A stretch of DNA of 64,000 bases from contig CAKKNE010000001.1 in NCBI GenBank assembly GCA_918797485.1, positions 4,712,001 through 4,776,000 on the forward strand, given 5' to 3'. Under the pieces are notes generated by a model. The model was not told where the DNA came from and searched no databases. It saw only the letters and a list, made by a program, of their open reading frames with translations. Source of the stretch: Pelagomonas calceolata (Eukaryota > Sar > Pelagophyceae > Pelagomonadales > Pelagomonadaceae). Positions 26,292-34,616 of the stretch are shown here, piece by piece (the stretch's first letter is position 1; every line of letters begins with the position of its first letter). Made by a program: the position numbers and the translations under genes.

Positions 26292-28469
26292 ATGGCCACC
26301 CATGCCCTGCGCCAGGACCCCGGCGGGATGACCGACTTATTGTCAAGTAAGCAGTACGGCTCGCCGAAGGCGCGCGAGGTCATCGAGGCGCGACGGGGTA
26401 GAAGGCTGAAGACCGAGGCAGAACGCAACGAATGGCGCGACGTCCAGGAGCCAAAGCCAGCGCACATGGAGGCGCAGTTCGCCGTGAAGAAACGAGGGTT
26501 GGACACGCCGCCGTCCTACGCGAACAACCTGCCGCTCAAGGGCTGGCACCGCCATATTGTATTGAGGGGGGAAATCATCGGGCCGCACGATCGCGTCGTG
26601 TGCCACTGGCCGCCGTTCGACCCCATCGCCGAGGATCCCACAAGAAGGAAGTTGTTAAGAAGTAAAGCGGAGGTCGCCGAGTGGCTCGCCTGCTGCAACG
26701 CGCAGTTGTACCTCGATCGGTTTTCGTTCGACGTCCAGGAATGTTTGTCACAGTGGCCCTCGGAGGAGGATGGGTTGATACTGACGAAGAACCGGGGCAA
26801 GCTACCTCCACTATTAGGCCAGCTACCCCCACAACGCTCGGGCCCCCACAATAACGACAAAGCCAAGTTCGAAGAACAGGAGATCTTCGTCGCGAATGCT
26901 CTGGGCTTCCCCATCGACCGGTATTTTGAATATGTGGACGAGCCGACGTTCCGGTGGACGCACCACGAGTTCCTGAAGACCTTGAGGCATTCTGTTAGGG
27001 ATGACATTGCAAGACAATGTCGCGAAGAGAAGGAAAGGCGGCAGAACGTGGACAAATTGTTTGAAAGGGAAAAAAGATTGTGCTTCCGGCACGCGTTGTT
27101 CGCGAAGCACGGGCGGGCCATTGATGACGAAGATGATGGTCCAGGTACGTTGGCTGTGGAGGCTTCATTTGTTAATGAAGATGGCATGAATTTACTATAT
27201 CACTGCGCGTCGACGCACGCGAAGAGTGAATTATTTGAATTGTCGCCCCACATCGCGGAAGTTACCCGTGATGTATTCCAGTTCCCGTTGCTCAACGAGG
27301 ACTACTGTTCTCACCTTGCTTCGGTCGCTCGACAGTTCCGTGCGAAGGCGAGGCAGCACTGCTCGCATCTACCGGGTGATACGGCCCGGGCGCCAGCTAG
27401 AATATGTTTAGACAAGCTCGGACTATCTGAAGAGATAGCGTCCGAACTGATAAAGAGGGTCGCGAGGCCCTTGGCAGCGCGACTGTTCCCGGGCATCGGA
27501 GAAACGTTGGATCATCACGTCGCCTTCTTCGATACGCGAGCCGAGACGATGCGCCAGCAGCAACCCATGGACGCGCCGGTCTTCAACGAGAATCGGGGCG
27601 AGGAGATTTTTGATCATAAACTGGAAGACGAGGCCGAAATAGTGTTGGACATCTGCCTTGAAAGCAAGTCCGTGGAGGGTTTTCTGCCTTCTCGTTCATT
27701 CCATGGAACTGATGAAGAGCCCGTCCACCCGTCCGTCGAAGTGTCTCATCATCAGGTCGGCTCGGCCTTGCTGTATGATGGTACGATGCGCCACTCTAGA
27801 ATTGTCGGTGGTCCGGAGCAACTCCATCTGGTCATATGGTGCCGGAGCATGCCATTTAGAGAGTTAAATTCGTATGAGGGCGGCGAGGACTATCGCGAGT
27901 ACGGGTCCTTAGCCCATGAATACAATGAAGCGGGCGTGCCGGGGCCGACGTATAGTAATTATGATGGGGAGGAAGAAGGAGGCGTTTTATTGGATGGCGA
28001 AGAGCGGATCTATGTCGAGCGGGAAAAGCCTCCCTTCCGGCTGGAGCGGCCGCAGCGGAAAGTTGTAGAAATCAAGGGCTACGACGAGGTCGGGCCCCTA
28101 CCGTACGACCCGCAGAATCCCCCACCGGAATTCCGGAGGACGTTTTTTGATGAAGGTCACACTCGGGAAGATTTATACATGCCCACACCTAGAGAACGGG
28201 AGAACTTCAAGGAGTTCTGGCGGGAACGCAATGAAGAATTACAGCGCAAGGCCGTCAATGGGACGCTGAAGCCGGACGAGGACATCCTCGGGGCCCTGTT
28301 GGAAAGGGCCGACGAGGAGGGCGGCGTGCAGGGTGTGCAGTACAAGATGCGCAGCGTGCCCCTCAAGCCCGGCGAGAAGGTCAACGAGGAGCCTCCAAAA
28401 GTTCGGTTCGACCAGGAGGACGACTTCGATAATCGGTTCGGGGAGGGGTTGAAGTTTGGCGAGTACTAA
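26292..28469 (+). CDS. MBD-like plus OGFOD-type 2-oxoglutarate oxygenase-like protein, key residues altered
   Basis: 725 residues. Residues about 75-145 resemble a methyl-CpG-binding fold: GWHRHIVLRG, then KLLRSKAEVAEWLA and DRFSFDV. Residues about 325-525 align by eye with OGFOD-type 2OG-Fe(II) oxygenases: VFQFPLLNEDYCSHL, LFPGIGETLDHHVAF, EAEIVLDICLE, and GSALLYDGTMRHSRIVGG followed by LVIWCRSMPFRELNS. The distal Fe-binding His is present in MRHSR, but the HxD position reads LED and the 2OG-binding Arg position reads Glu/Gln, so catalysis is doubtful. The C-terminus is acidic and charged. A chromatin-associated reader or pseudo-oxygenase is my inference. Eight bp separate its stop from the next gene's stop. 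Confidence 0.6.
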   Translation: MATHALRQDPGGMTDLLSSKQYGSPKAREVIEARRGRRLKTEAERNEWRDVQEPKPAHMEAQFAVKKRGLDTPPSYANNLPLKGWHRHIVLRGEIIGPHDRVVCHWPPFDPIAEDPTRRKLLRSKAEVAEWLACCNAQLYLDRFSFDVQECLSQWPSEEDGLILTKNRGKLPPLLGQLPPQRSGPHNNDKAKFEEQEIFVANALGFPIDRYFEYVDEPTFRWTHHEFLKTLRHSVRDDIARQCREEKERRQNVDKLFEREKRLCFRHALFAKHGRAIDDEDDGPGTLAVEASFVNEDGMNLLYHCASTHAKSELFELSPHIAEVTRDVFQFPLLNEDYCSHLASVARQFRAKARQHCSHLPGDTARAPARICLDKLGLSEEIASELIKRVARPLAARLFPGIGETLDHHVAFFDTRAETMRQQQPMDAPVFNENRGEEIFDHKLEDEAEIVLDICLESKSVEGFLPSRSFHGTDEEPVHPSVEVSHHQVGSALLYDGTMRHSRIVGGPEQLHLVIWCRSMPFRELNSYEGGEDYREYGSLAHEYNEAGVPGPTYSNYDGEEEGGVLLDGEERIYVEREKPPFRLERPQRKVVEIKGYDEVGPLPYDPQNPPPEFRRTFFDEGHTREDLYMPTPRERENFKEFWRERNEELQRKAVNGTLKPDEDILGALLERADEEGGVQGVQYKMRSVPLKPGEKVNEEPPKVRFDQEDDFDNRFGEGLKFGEY

Positions 28470-28477
28470 CAACATGT

Positions 28478-29350
28478 TTACGTGGGTGCGCGCTCGGGGA
28501 GGTCCTCCAGCTCGTCCGCGTCTCCGTCGACCTCGACGAGCCAGGCGCCGTCGACGCACTCCGCGTTTCGCGCGAGGCGACCGGGGTTCTCTATCAGAGT
28601 TTCGTTCCGCGCGGATACGACGCCAGCGACCGGAGATTCGAGCTGCGCGGTGCCGTTTGGACCTTCGACCATCGCGAACGGCCTCCCAGGCAGCGTGAAG
28701 CTGTCGAGCTGCGCGAGGTCTACGAAGGCCTTGTCTGTGGTTAGCCCGAGCTCGTCCACTTTTTCAGCGGTGATACCTAACCGTATTGTCTCGCCCCGCA
28801 TCGCCGCCCAGACGCTATCGTTGGCGCGGAAGACTGCGGGCGCGGCGGCGGCTCCCACCTGTTTCGGCGGCCGCGGCGCCGCCTCCGGCTCGGGTTCCTC
28901 GCCGGCCATCTGCTCCGCGAGCCACCACATGCCGCCCTTGTCGAGGCCGCCCGAGTTCAATTTCGCGGCTTCCGCGAGTTCCCGGCGCAGTGCTGCGGCG
29001 CGTTCGCGCTCGACGCGCACATAGACGGCCAGCGGGTCGTCCGCAGCGAAGCCGTGCGCGGGCGTCGCATCCGCAGTGTCGTCGTCGTCGCCGCTGCGCA
29101 GCGCGCACTCATATGCCGTCGCCAAGGCGCGGAACTCAGCCGCTGAGCCGCCCTGGTCCGGGTGGCACGCCTTCGCGAGGTTGTAATAGGCGTCGCGTAT
29201 GGCTTCTCGGGAGGATGCCTCGCTGCAGCCGAGGCGCTGCAGCGCATCGCTTCGACCCGAGAGCGCGCGTATGACTCCAGCGCCGCGGCAGCGTGTCCGC
29301 ATCGATGCATGCACTGCTGCCCTGCTGCAGGAGATGACTCCTCGCAGCAT
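28478..29350 (-). CDS. J-domain protein fused to a GcvH-like (lipoyl-like) domain
   Basis: 290 residues. A Ser/Arg/Ala-rich leader (MLRGVISCSRAAVHASMRTR) looks mitochondrial. A J domain follows at about residues 33-90, with AYYNLAKACHPDQGGSAAEF containing the HPD that stimulates Hsp70. After a linker, residues 185-280 resemble glycine cleavage H protein: IRLGITAEKVDELG, FVDLAQLDSFTLPGRPFAMVEG, ESPVAGVVSARNETLIENPG and DGAWLVEV. In H protein the lipoyl lysine lies between VES and YSP; here that position reads Asn (VEGPNGTAQLESP), so the domain is probably not lipoylated. The fusion suggests a chaperone adaptor rather than a glycine decarboxylase subunit. Confidence 0.72.
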   Translation of the reverse strand: MLRGVISCSRAAVHASMRTRCRGAGVIRALSGRSDALQRLGCSEASSREAIRDAYYNLAKACHPDQGGSAAEFRALATAYECALRSGDDDDTADATPAHGFAADDPLAVYVRVERERAAALRRELAEAAKLNSGGLDKGGMWWLAEQMAGEEPEPEAAPRPPKQVGAAAAPAVFRANDSVWAAMRGETIRLGITAEKVDELGLTTDKAFVDLAQLDSFTLPGRPFAMVEGPNGTAQLESPVAGVVSARNETLIENPGRLARNAECVDGAWLVEVDGDADELEDLPERAPT

Positions 29351-29794
29351 ATTGCTGCAAGCTATTACTCCGAACGAGTCGTTACTATTAATGCGTATCC
29401 TCTTTACACGTTGCAGCCTTCCGATCGATCGATGTGGCTAGTTTTACCTCTTTTTTGTAGAGCTGCCAATGAGGACCAGCGGCATGTAAGACACTAGCGA
29501 TCAAGGAAAATCGAGCCGCACCACGTCAAGCGCCCGGATCAGGCCTGAATATCATTCCCGCGAATCAAATCAATTGCCTTCTATCGTGCGGGGTACCTTC
29601 TTTTTGAGCAAGACTTTAGCAAGACTGCAAATCACGCTAGGGCAGGCCAATCTCGCTAAGAAGCAGCCCCGCAGCCGCGGCGCGCAGCCCCAATCACCTA
29701 TCTCACGCCAATCTTGCGAACGAGGCAGCCCCGCCGCCGCGGCGTGCGTGCGCCCCAAGCAACAGTCCACCTCCACGCCGCCGACGCCGCAGCC
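29351..29794. other. head-to-head intergenic region
   Basis: 444 bp between the J-domain gene and the CNNM-like gene; it contains one palindrome copy at 29476-29497. Confidence 0.35.
29476..29497. promoter_or_regulatory. CTAGYG palindrome copy (one mismatch)
   Basis: CCAGCG, core GCATGTAAGA, CACTAG. The core is identical to the copy at 63728. It is 126 bp upstream of the J-domain start and about 300 bp upstream of the CNNM-like start. Confidence 0.45.
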
Positions 29795-30952
29795 ATGGAG
29801 GTCTGGCAGTACATCATCGCCGCCGTGCTGGTAGCCCTGAGCGGCCTCTTCTCGGGCCTGAACCTCGGTCTCATGTCCTTTGCGCCCGAGGATTTGAGGA
29901 TTGTCGTCGAGGGGTCGCCGGACGAGAGCGAGCGGCGGAGCGCGGCGAAGATCCAGCCGCTGCGGAAGACGGGGAATTTGCTGCTCTGCACGCTACTGCT
30001 CGGCAACACGCTGGTCAATGCGGCCATCGCCACATTACTGGCCGACGCGACGGCGGGCGTCCTGGGCATGTTCATCACTACCGGATTAATCGTTGTTTTT
30101 GGCGAGATCGTGCCGCAGAGCGTCTGCAGTCGGTACGCGCTGCAAATAGGTGCCGCATCCGTACCATTGGTCTGGCTCTTCGTCGGCATCACCTTTGTCG
30201 TCGCCTACCCCATCGCCAAGGTCTTGGACTGGGCTTTGGGAGGCGAGATGTCGGCGGTTTATACCAAAAATGAGCTTAAAAGTCTGATAAGAATCAACGT
30301 CGAGGACCCGCAACGAGTGAAAGAAAGTGGATTAACCCCCGAGGACGGGAAGCTCCTGACGGGTGCCTTATCGTTCAAGGAGGAACTGGTCGAGGGCGCG
30401 ATGACGCCTTTGGATGCCGTCTTTTCCTTACCGGAAGAAACCATCCTCGACGAGGACACGATGGGTAGAATACTAAAAAGCGGGCACACGCGCATCCCCG
30501 TCACGTCGGAGGGCAAGGCCGTGGCCATTTTATATGCGAAGGATTTGGTCGGCGTCGGCTTCGAGCGGAACCTAGCTCTGAAAAGCGTATTAGATGCCTT
30601 CGACGCGTACAAGCGCGTCTATAATGTGTATGAGAAGACGTCGTTAGGCGACTGCTTCGCGCTCTGCAAGCGGGAGCGGCGCCATTTGCTCGTTGTGGTC
30701 GAGAAGATCTCGAAGAGTTTGTGCGGCATCGTGACGACGGAGGACATCCTCGAGGAGATCCTCCAGGACGAGATCGTGGGCGACGACGACCAGTACATCG
30801 ATCAAGGGAACACGTCGTCGATGCGGCCGGGCCTCGCGCGCCAGAACTCGAAGGCCTACGACCCGCTGGTGCTCATGCGCCAGCTGTCGCCGCGGCGCGC
30901 GCCGCCGGACCCTCCCTCGATGGCGCGTGGGGGCCCTTCCGGGGAGTACTGA
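29795..30952 (+). CDS. CNNM/CorC-type membrane transporter (DUF21 plus CBS pair)
   Basis: 385 residues from the ATG at 29795. The N-terminal DUF21/CNNM transmembrane domain (about 1-170) includes ALSGLFSGLNLGLMSF, LLLCTLLLGNTLVNAAIA and VVFGEIVPQSVCSRYAL; the Asn and the GEIxPQ element are typical. The linker EDGKLLTGALSFKEELVEGAMTPL leads into two CBS motifs (SGHTRIPVTSEGKAVAILYAKDL; LLVVVEKISKSLCGIVTTEDILEEIL). Family members transport or regulate Mg2+ and other divalent cations, with CBS domains binding ATP-Mg. The tail is Pro/Ser-rich. The upstream in-frame codons from 29714 read as UTR. Confidence 0.88.
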   Translation: MEVWQYIIAAVLVALSGLFSGLNLGLMSFAPEDLRIVVEGSPDESERRSAAKIQPLRKTGNLLLCTLLLGNTLVNAAIATLLADATAGVLGMFITTGLIVVFGEIVPQSVCSRYALQIGAASVPLVWLFVGITFVVAYPIAKVLDWALGGEMSAVYTKNELKSLIRINVEDPQRVKESGLTPEDGKLLTGALSFKEELVEGAMTPLDAVFSLPEETILDEDTMGRILKSGHTRIPVTSEGKAVAILYAKDLVGVGFERNLALKSVLDAFDAYKRVYNVYEKTSLGDCFALCKRERRHLLVVVEKISKSLCGIVTTEDILEEILQDEIVGDDDQYIDQGNTSSMRPGLARQNSKAYDPLVLMRQLSPRRAPPDPPSMARGGPSGEY

Positions 30953-31044
30953 TCTTCTCCCGCAGTGTCTAATCTATTTACTCCGTTACGCTGTCGCCGC
31001 GACGTCGTATTACGGAAATAGTTCGTTACCCGCCTATAAATCTA

Positions 31045-32460
31045 CTACTTGTTCCGCGACAGGACGATGTAGCAGATCGAGATGAGCGCGTCTCGCGCCT
31101 CGGAGTCGGGCGCGACCCTGCAAATGGCGTCGACGGCGCGCTGCGCGTGGAAGCCCGCTAATTTGCGAGCTAAGTCCATGCCCGTCGACGCCCGGACCGT
31201 CTCGTAGGCCATCGTGACGTCACCGTCGCCCTTGAAGCGCCGTTCTATCAAGGGTCTCAGTTCAGGATGGTCCTGCGCCGCGAACAAGATGGGAGCCGTC
31301 GCCAGACCCAGCGACAAATCAGCGCCGGCCGGCTTCCCGAGCTGGTCGTCGTCCATCGCAAAGTCCAAAACGTCGTCGACGATCTGGAACGCGAGGCCCA
31401 AGTGGTAGCCGTACTCCTCCGCGGCCGCCGCCACTTCGCTGTCCGAGGCGTGGCCCGCGAGCAAGGCACAAGATCTAGACGCGTCACAAATGAGTGACGC
31501 GGTCTTGTAGTACGACTTGCGCAGATAGAGTTCCATCTCGCGCGCGTCGCGTTCCGCGAGTTCCCGCTGCAGCGCTTCCTGGCTCCGACCGACATTTAAA
31601 GCTGCTTTCGCTCTATCCAAGAAGGACCGCTTGCCGTTCATGGGTTCACTGATTTCGTTCTTGTCTTCGCTCGACTTTTTGTCAGCGGCCCCGTTGGCCT
31701 TGATCTGCATGATCTCGCCACTCACTAAGGAGTCTAGAGCTCGAGCCATCACTTGCACGACGTCCATGTGGCCCAACTTGGCTAGTAAGACCGAGGCTCT
31801 CGCTAACAAGTAGTCTCCGGATAACACAGCTACTTTATTGCTATACATCTTGTGGATCGCGTCGCCGCCTCGCCGCGTATCCGCATCATCCAGGACATCA
31901 TCATGAATCAAGGACGCGACGTGGATCATCTCCGTGACTTGGCCGAGCCGCGTCTGGCGCTCGAAGACTACTTCGCTGGAATCCTTGTGGGCATTGGGCA
32001 GGGCTTGAGCTAATAACATGACGATAGTAGGCCGAAACCTCTTCCCGTGCCGCTTCTCGAAGAAGTGGGACGCCGCTTGGGATAGAATCGGGTTCTCCGA
32101 CGCGACGAGCAGCTTCATGTTGTCACTGAACGGAATGAGTTCCGACTTCACCAATGCAAACGGATCGGGACAGGGCGGGCCCTTGGCCAGGTTGATGACG
32201 TGGGTCCGTCCGGGTAAATCATCGTGCTCCTGCTCATCCAGTAAGCGGATGTCGACGGGCGGGAGCGTGGCATAGACGTCTATTGATCGAGCTGGTTCTT
32301 CCACCCCAATATCTAGAGGCGCTCCTTTCACAGCTTTGGCGTCCAGGGTCGTCGCTTCTAGTCGAGTTGGTCGTCGTCGCGCGCGCGGCCGCGGCTGTTG
32401 CGCCGTATACGAGGCCGACGGGCTAGCGAGGAGCGCCACGAGGGCGCCCTTGCCCCGCAT
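31045..32460 (-). CDS. polyprenyl (solanesyl-type) diphosphate synthase
   Basis: 471 residues. Trans-prenyltransferase motifs are present: the first Asp-rich motif LIHDDVLDDADTRRG, GDYLLARA, and the second, FQIVDDVLDF. Together they indicate a long-chain polyprenyl diphosphate synthase making the side chain of plastoquinone or ubiquinone. An insertion of about 45 residues (NGAADKKSSEDKNEISEP onward) sits between SGEIMQIK and the YYKTASLI helix. The N-terminus has a short hydrophobic stretch followed by ASYTAQQPRPRARRR; an F/Y-type plastid cleavage site is possible, mitochondrion not excluded. Product chain length cannot be read reliably. Confidence 0.88.
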   Translation of the reverse strand: MRGKGALVALLASPSASYTAQQPRPRARRRPTRLEATTLDAKAVKGAPLDIGVEEPARSIDVYATLPPVDIRLLDEQEHDDLPGRTHVINLAKGPPCPDPFALVKSELIPFSDNMKLLVASENPILSQAASHFFEKRHGKRFRPTIVMLLAQALPNAHKDSSEVVFERQTRLGQVTEMIHVASLIHDDVLDDADTRRGGDAIHKMYSNKVAVLSGDYLLARASVLLAKLGHMDVVQVMARALDSLVSGEIMQIKANGAADKKSSEDKNEISEPMNGKRSFLDRAKAALNVGRSQEALQRELAERDAREMELYLRKSYYKTASLICDASRSCALLAGHASDSEVAAAAEEYGYHLGLAFQIVDDVLDFAMDDDQLGKPAGADLSLGLATAPILFAAQDHPELRPLIERRFKGDGDVTMAYETVRASTGMDLARKLAGFHAQRAVDAICRVAPDSEARDALISICYIVLSRNK

Positions 32461-33074
32461 GATAGCGCTTTCTAAATCTGAGCTCTGCCGGCTCGCGCGG
32501 CGCCAGGCGCGGGCGGCTTCGCGCGATCGGTGGCTCGGGAGGCGCCTCGCAAGCCTGGTTGCAAGATGAGCAATGCTTGTCCTCTATACGGCGCCGAGGG
32601 CTGTCGGTCGCCGATATGCGCTGGGTGACGGGGTCTGTATTAGAATTATGTGTCCCCGAGGTCCCTCCTGCCCGCAGAAACTGCACCACGCAGATGTTAT
32701 TGCCGTGATTTAGGCAGAGGCCCGGCCGCCACCTCCGTGCGAGATCGGGCTGCTGTCTTCGCCGCGGAGCAGTCCAAGCCTCGTGGCAGGGGCTTCTGAA
32801 TTGCCAAGGCGGTGAAACGAGAGGTCCCTGAGCTAGCGACATAAAGGCACTAGAAATATGGGCTTATCCACACGACGACGGCTCGGTCGACGGCCTGATC
32901 GCCCGAACCAGCGTCGTGACATCGCGCGCGGACGTTACCGGACTCACTCGTCGATGTACGCGCAGAGCGGGCGTACTTACACTAATTACCCAAGTCGGCG
33001 CCATCCCGTTGAGCAAGTCGTTGAGCTAGATGCTGAATTAAGTAGAAGCATAGATACCAACCACATTACACACA
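32461..33074. other. intergenic region upstream of polyprenyl synthase
   Basis: 614 bp between the synthase start and the AlgH-family stop. It contains one palindrome copy (32833-32853). Short ORFs on both strands have no recognisable product. Confidence 0.35.
32833..32853. promoter_or_regulatory. CTAGYG palindrome copy
   Basis: CTAGCG, core ACATAAAGG, CACTAG; 373 bp upstream of the polyprenyl synthase start. Confidence 0.45.
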
Positions 33075-34166
33075 CTACTCCGAAGACGAAGCCGGCCCGT
33101 CCACCGCCGAGAACGCCTCCAGCACCGCCTTGTGCGACACGGCGAGGTCCGCGAGCTCGGGAAAGCCGCAAGCGGACAACGCGGATCGCCAGACGCTCGT
33201 CCCGGAGTCGTCGTCGACGGGCTCCAGGGCCACCGTATGCGGCGCTCTAGCTCGAAACCACACGCCGCGCGCGAGCTCGTTCTCGAGTTGCGCCGTGGAC
33301 CACCCGCAGTAGCCGCAGAAAATGCGCGACTTGCCTTCCAGCGCGGTCACATCGTCGGTGAACCACTTGGGCTTTTCAGAAAGGCTGTCGTCGGCGACGT
33401 CCGAGACGCCCGTCAGCGTCCGGCTACTGACGTCGCCGCCCACAAACAGCTCGGACGCCAGGAGCTCGTTATCCAGCGCGGCCATGCCGTGCTCCGTCGC
33501 CGCGTCGGCGAGCGTCACGCCGGACCGCTTGTTGACGACGAGGCCCATGACGAAGCCCCCCTCGCGCCCGAGCACCGGCGGGTCCCCCGACGCCTCAAAC
33601 GAATCGTCGTCCGCAGGCGCCTCTTCCGCCGCCACGAGCAATATAACCGCACCGTGCAACGTGGGCTGGGACAGGCACGACATCGGATGAGCGACCAGGA
33701 CGTCGCCCACACTAACCGGCGACGCGTCGTCGAGTTTCAGCGGCAATTCTGCCGGATTACGGGCCCGAAGGCCGCCGCGGCGGCTGTTCATCGCGCCCGC
33801 GAGCGCCGCCACACGCCCCAGGCGCCGGAGGGCCGCCATGCCGAGTTCTGCGCCGTCAAAACTATCTGATTCGAACTCCCGCGCCGCGCGCGTTAAAGCG
33901 GCCGTGAGGGCTTCGCCCCGCCCCGGCACGTAGAACTCGCTGCCGCCGTTCGCCTCTCGCACCAGATGGTCTACCGCGTCGTCGGCCGCGCGCGCCGCGT
34001 CGTCGGCGTCTCTTTCAACTGGTTCCATGTCGACGACCATGCGTGCCTGCCGGTCGTAGTAATTCGCCGGCAGCGCTGTGAGTGCGCCTCGTCGCGCCGC
34101 CGACGCGTCGAGGTGCTGTGCTAATCGGCGCACGGAGCGGTACAACGTGCGCTCGAGAGCTTGCAT
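33075..34166 (-). CDS. AlgH/YqgE (DUF179) family protein
   Basis: 363 residues from the ATG at 34166; the longer open frame upstream lacks coding character. The first 170 residues are helical (QALERTLYRSVRRLAQHLD; VDHLVREANGGSEFYVPGRG). The second half is the AlgH fold: GDVLVAHP, LHGAVILLV, GLVVNKRSGVTL, ELFVGGDVSSRTL, and SRIFCGYCGWSTAQLENEL followed by GVWFRA. The GY-GWSxxQLExEL block is diagnostic. Plant and algal members are often plastid proteins of unknown role; no clear leader is visible here. Two Cys in the FCGYCGW loop are unusual compared with the common YAGWGPGQL form. Confidence 0.8.
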   Translation of the reverse strand: MQALERTLYRSVRRLAQHLDASAARRGALTALPANYYDRQARMVVDMEPVERDADDAARAADDAVDHLVREANGGSEFYVPGRGEALTAALTRAAREFESDSFDGAELGMAALRRLGRVAALAGAMNSRRGGLRARNPAELPLKLDDASPVSVGDVLVAHPMSCLSQPTLHGAVILLVAAEEAPADDDSFEASGDPPVLGREGGFVMGLVVNKRSGVTLADAATEHGMAALDNELLASELFVGGDVSSRTLTGVSDVADDSLSEKPKWFTDDVTALEGKSRIFCGYCGWSTAQLENELARGVWFRARAPHTVALEPVDDDSGTSVWRSALSACGFPELADLAVSHKAVLEAFSAVDGPASSSE

Positions 34167-34616
34167 TTTTTGTGGTTTATATATGGCGCGCGTCGATGGC
34201 ACGAATGGCGCGCACGGGTGATTGCTGATTGCTGTCTTGGTGCAGCACTTAGTGCAGGACTCTATGCGAGCGGCGGAGCGCACGTACGTCTGCAAAGAAC
34301 GCTGTCGCTGGCACGTGGCTTGCGTCGGCCGCTTTTGCGCACCGTGACGCTGCGACAATCGATCGTTTTGGCTTAAGTTTGCCCAAGCTGGGCTTGTCCC
34401 TAGTATGTCACATCTAGATCCACAGCCAGCCCACAGGCACAGCGCCAGGGACTCCTCACGCAACGCTGCCACGCGCCCGAACAAAGGTTTTGAAATAACA
34501 TTTCGCCTTACCGCCCACAGCCGGAGCACAATAAGCCGCCGCCCCGAGTTTCAGCCAGAGGCACTGGGGCTGCCCACAACAGCTTCCGAGGGCGCCCACG
34601 CCGTCGAAGCGCAAAC
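34167..34616. other. head-to-head intergenic region
   Basis: 450 bp between the AlgH gene and the UBL-GH16 gene. It contains a degenerate palindrome at 34400-34417. Confidence 0.35.
34400..34417. promoter_or_regulatory. degenerate CTAGYG palindrome
   Basis: CTAGTATGTCACATCTAG: same TGTCACAT core as the copy at 45784 but with shortened arms. It is 200 bp upstream of the ATG at 34617 and 234 bp upstream of the ATG at 34166. Confidence 0.3.

Noticed and set aside
34167-34529. N-terminal extension of the AlgH-family protein
   Set aside because: The additional codons read as random Cys/Arg/Ser-rich sequence and contain the intergenic palindrome region; the ATG at 34166 is suitable.
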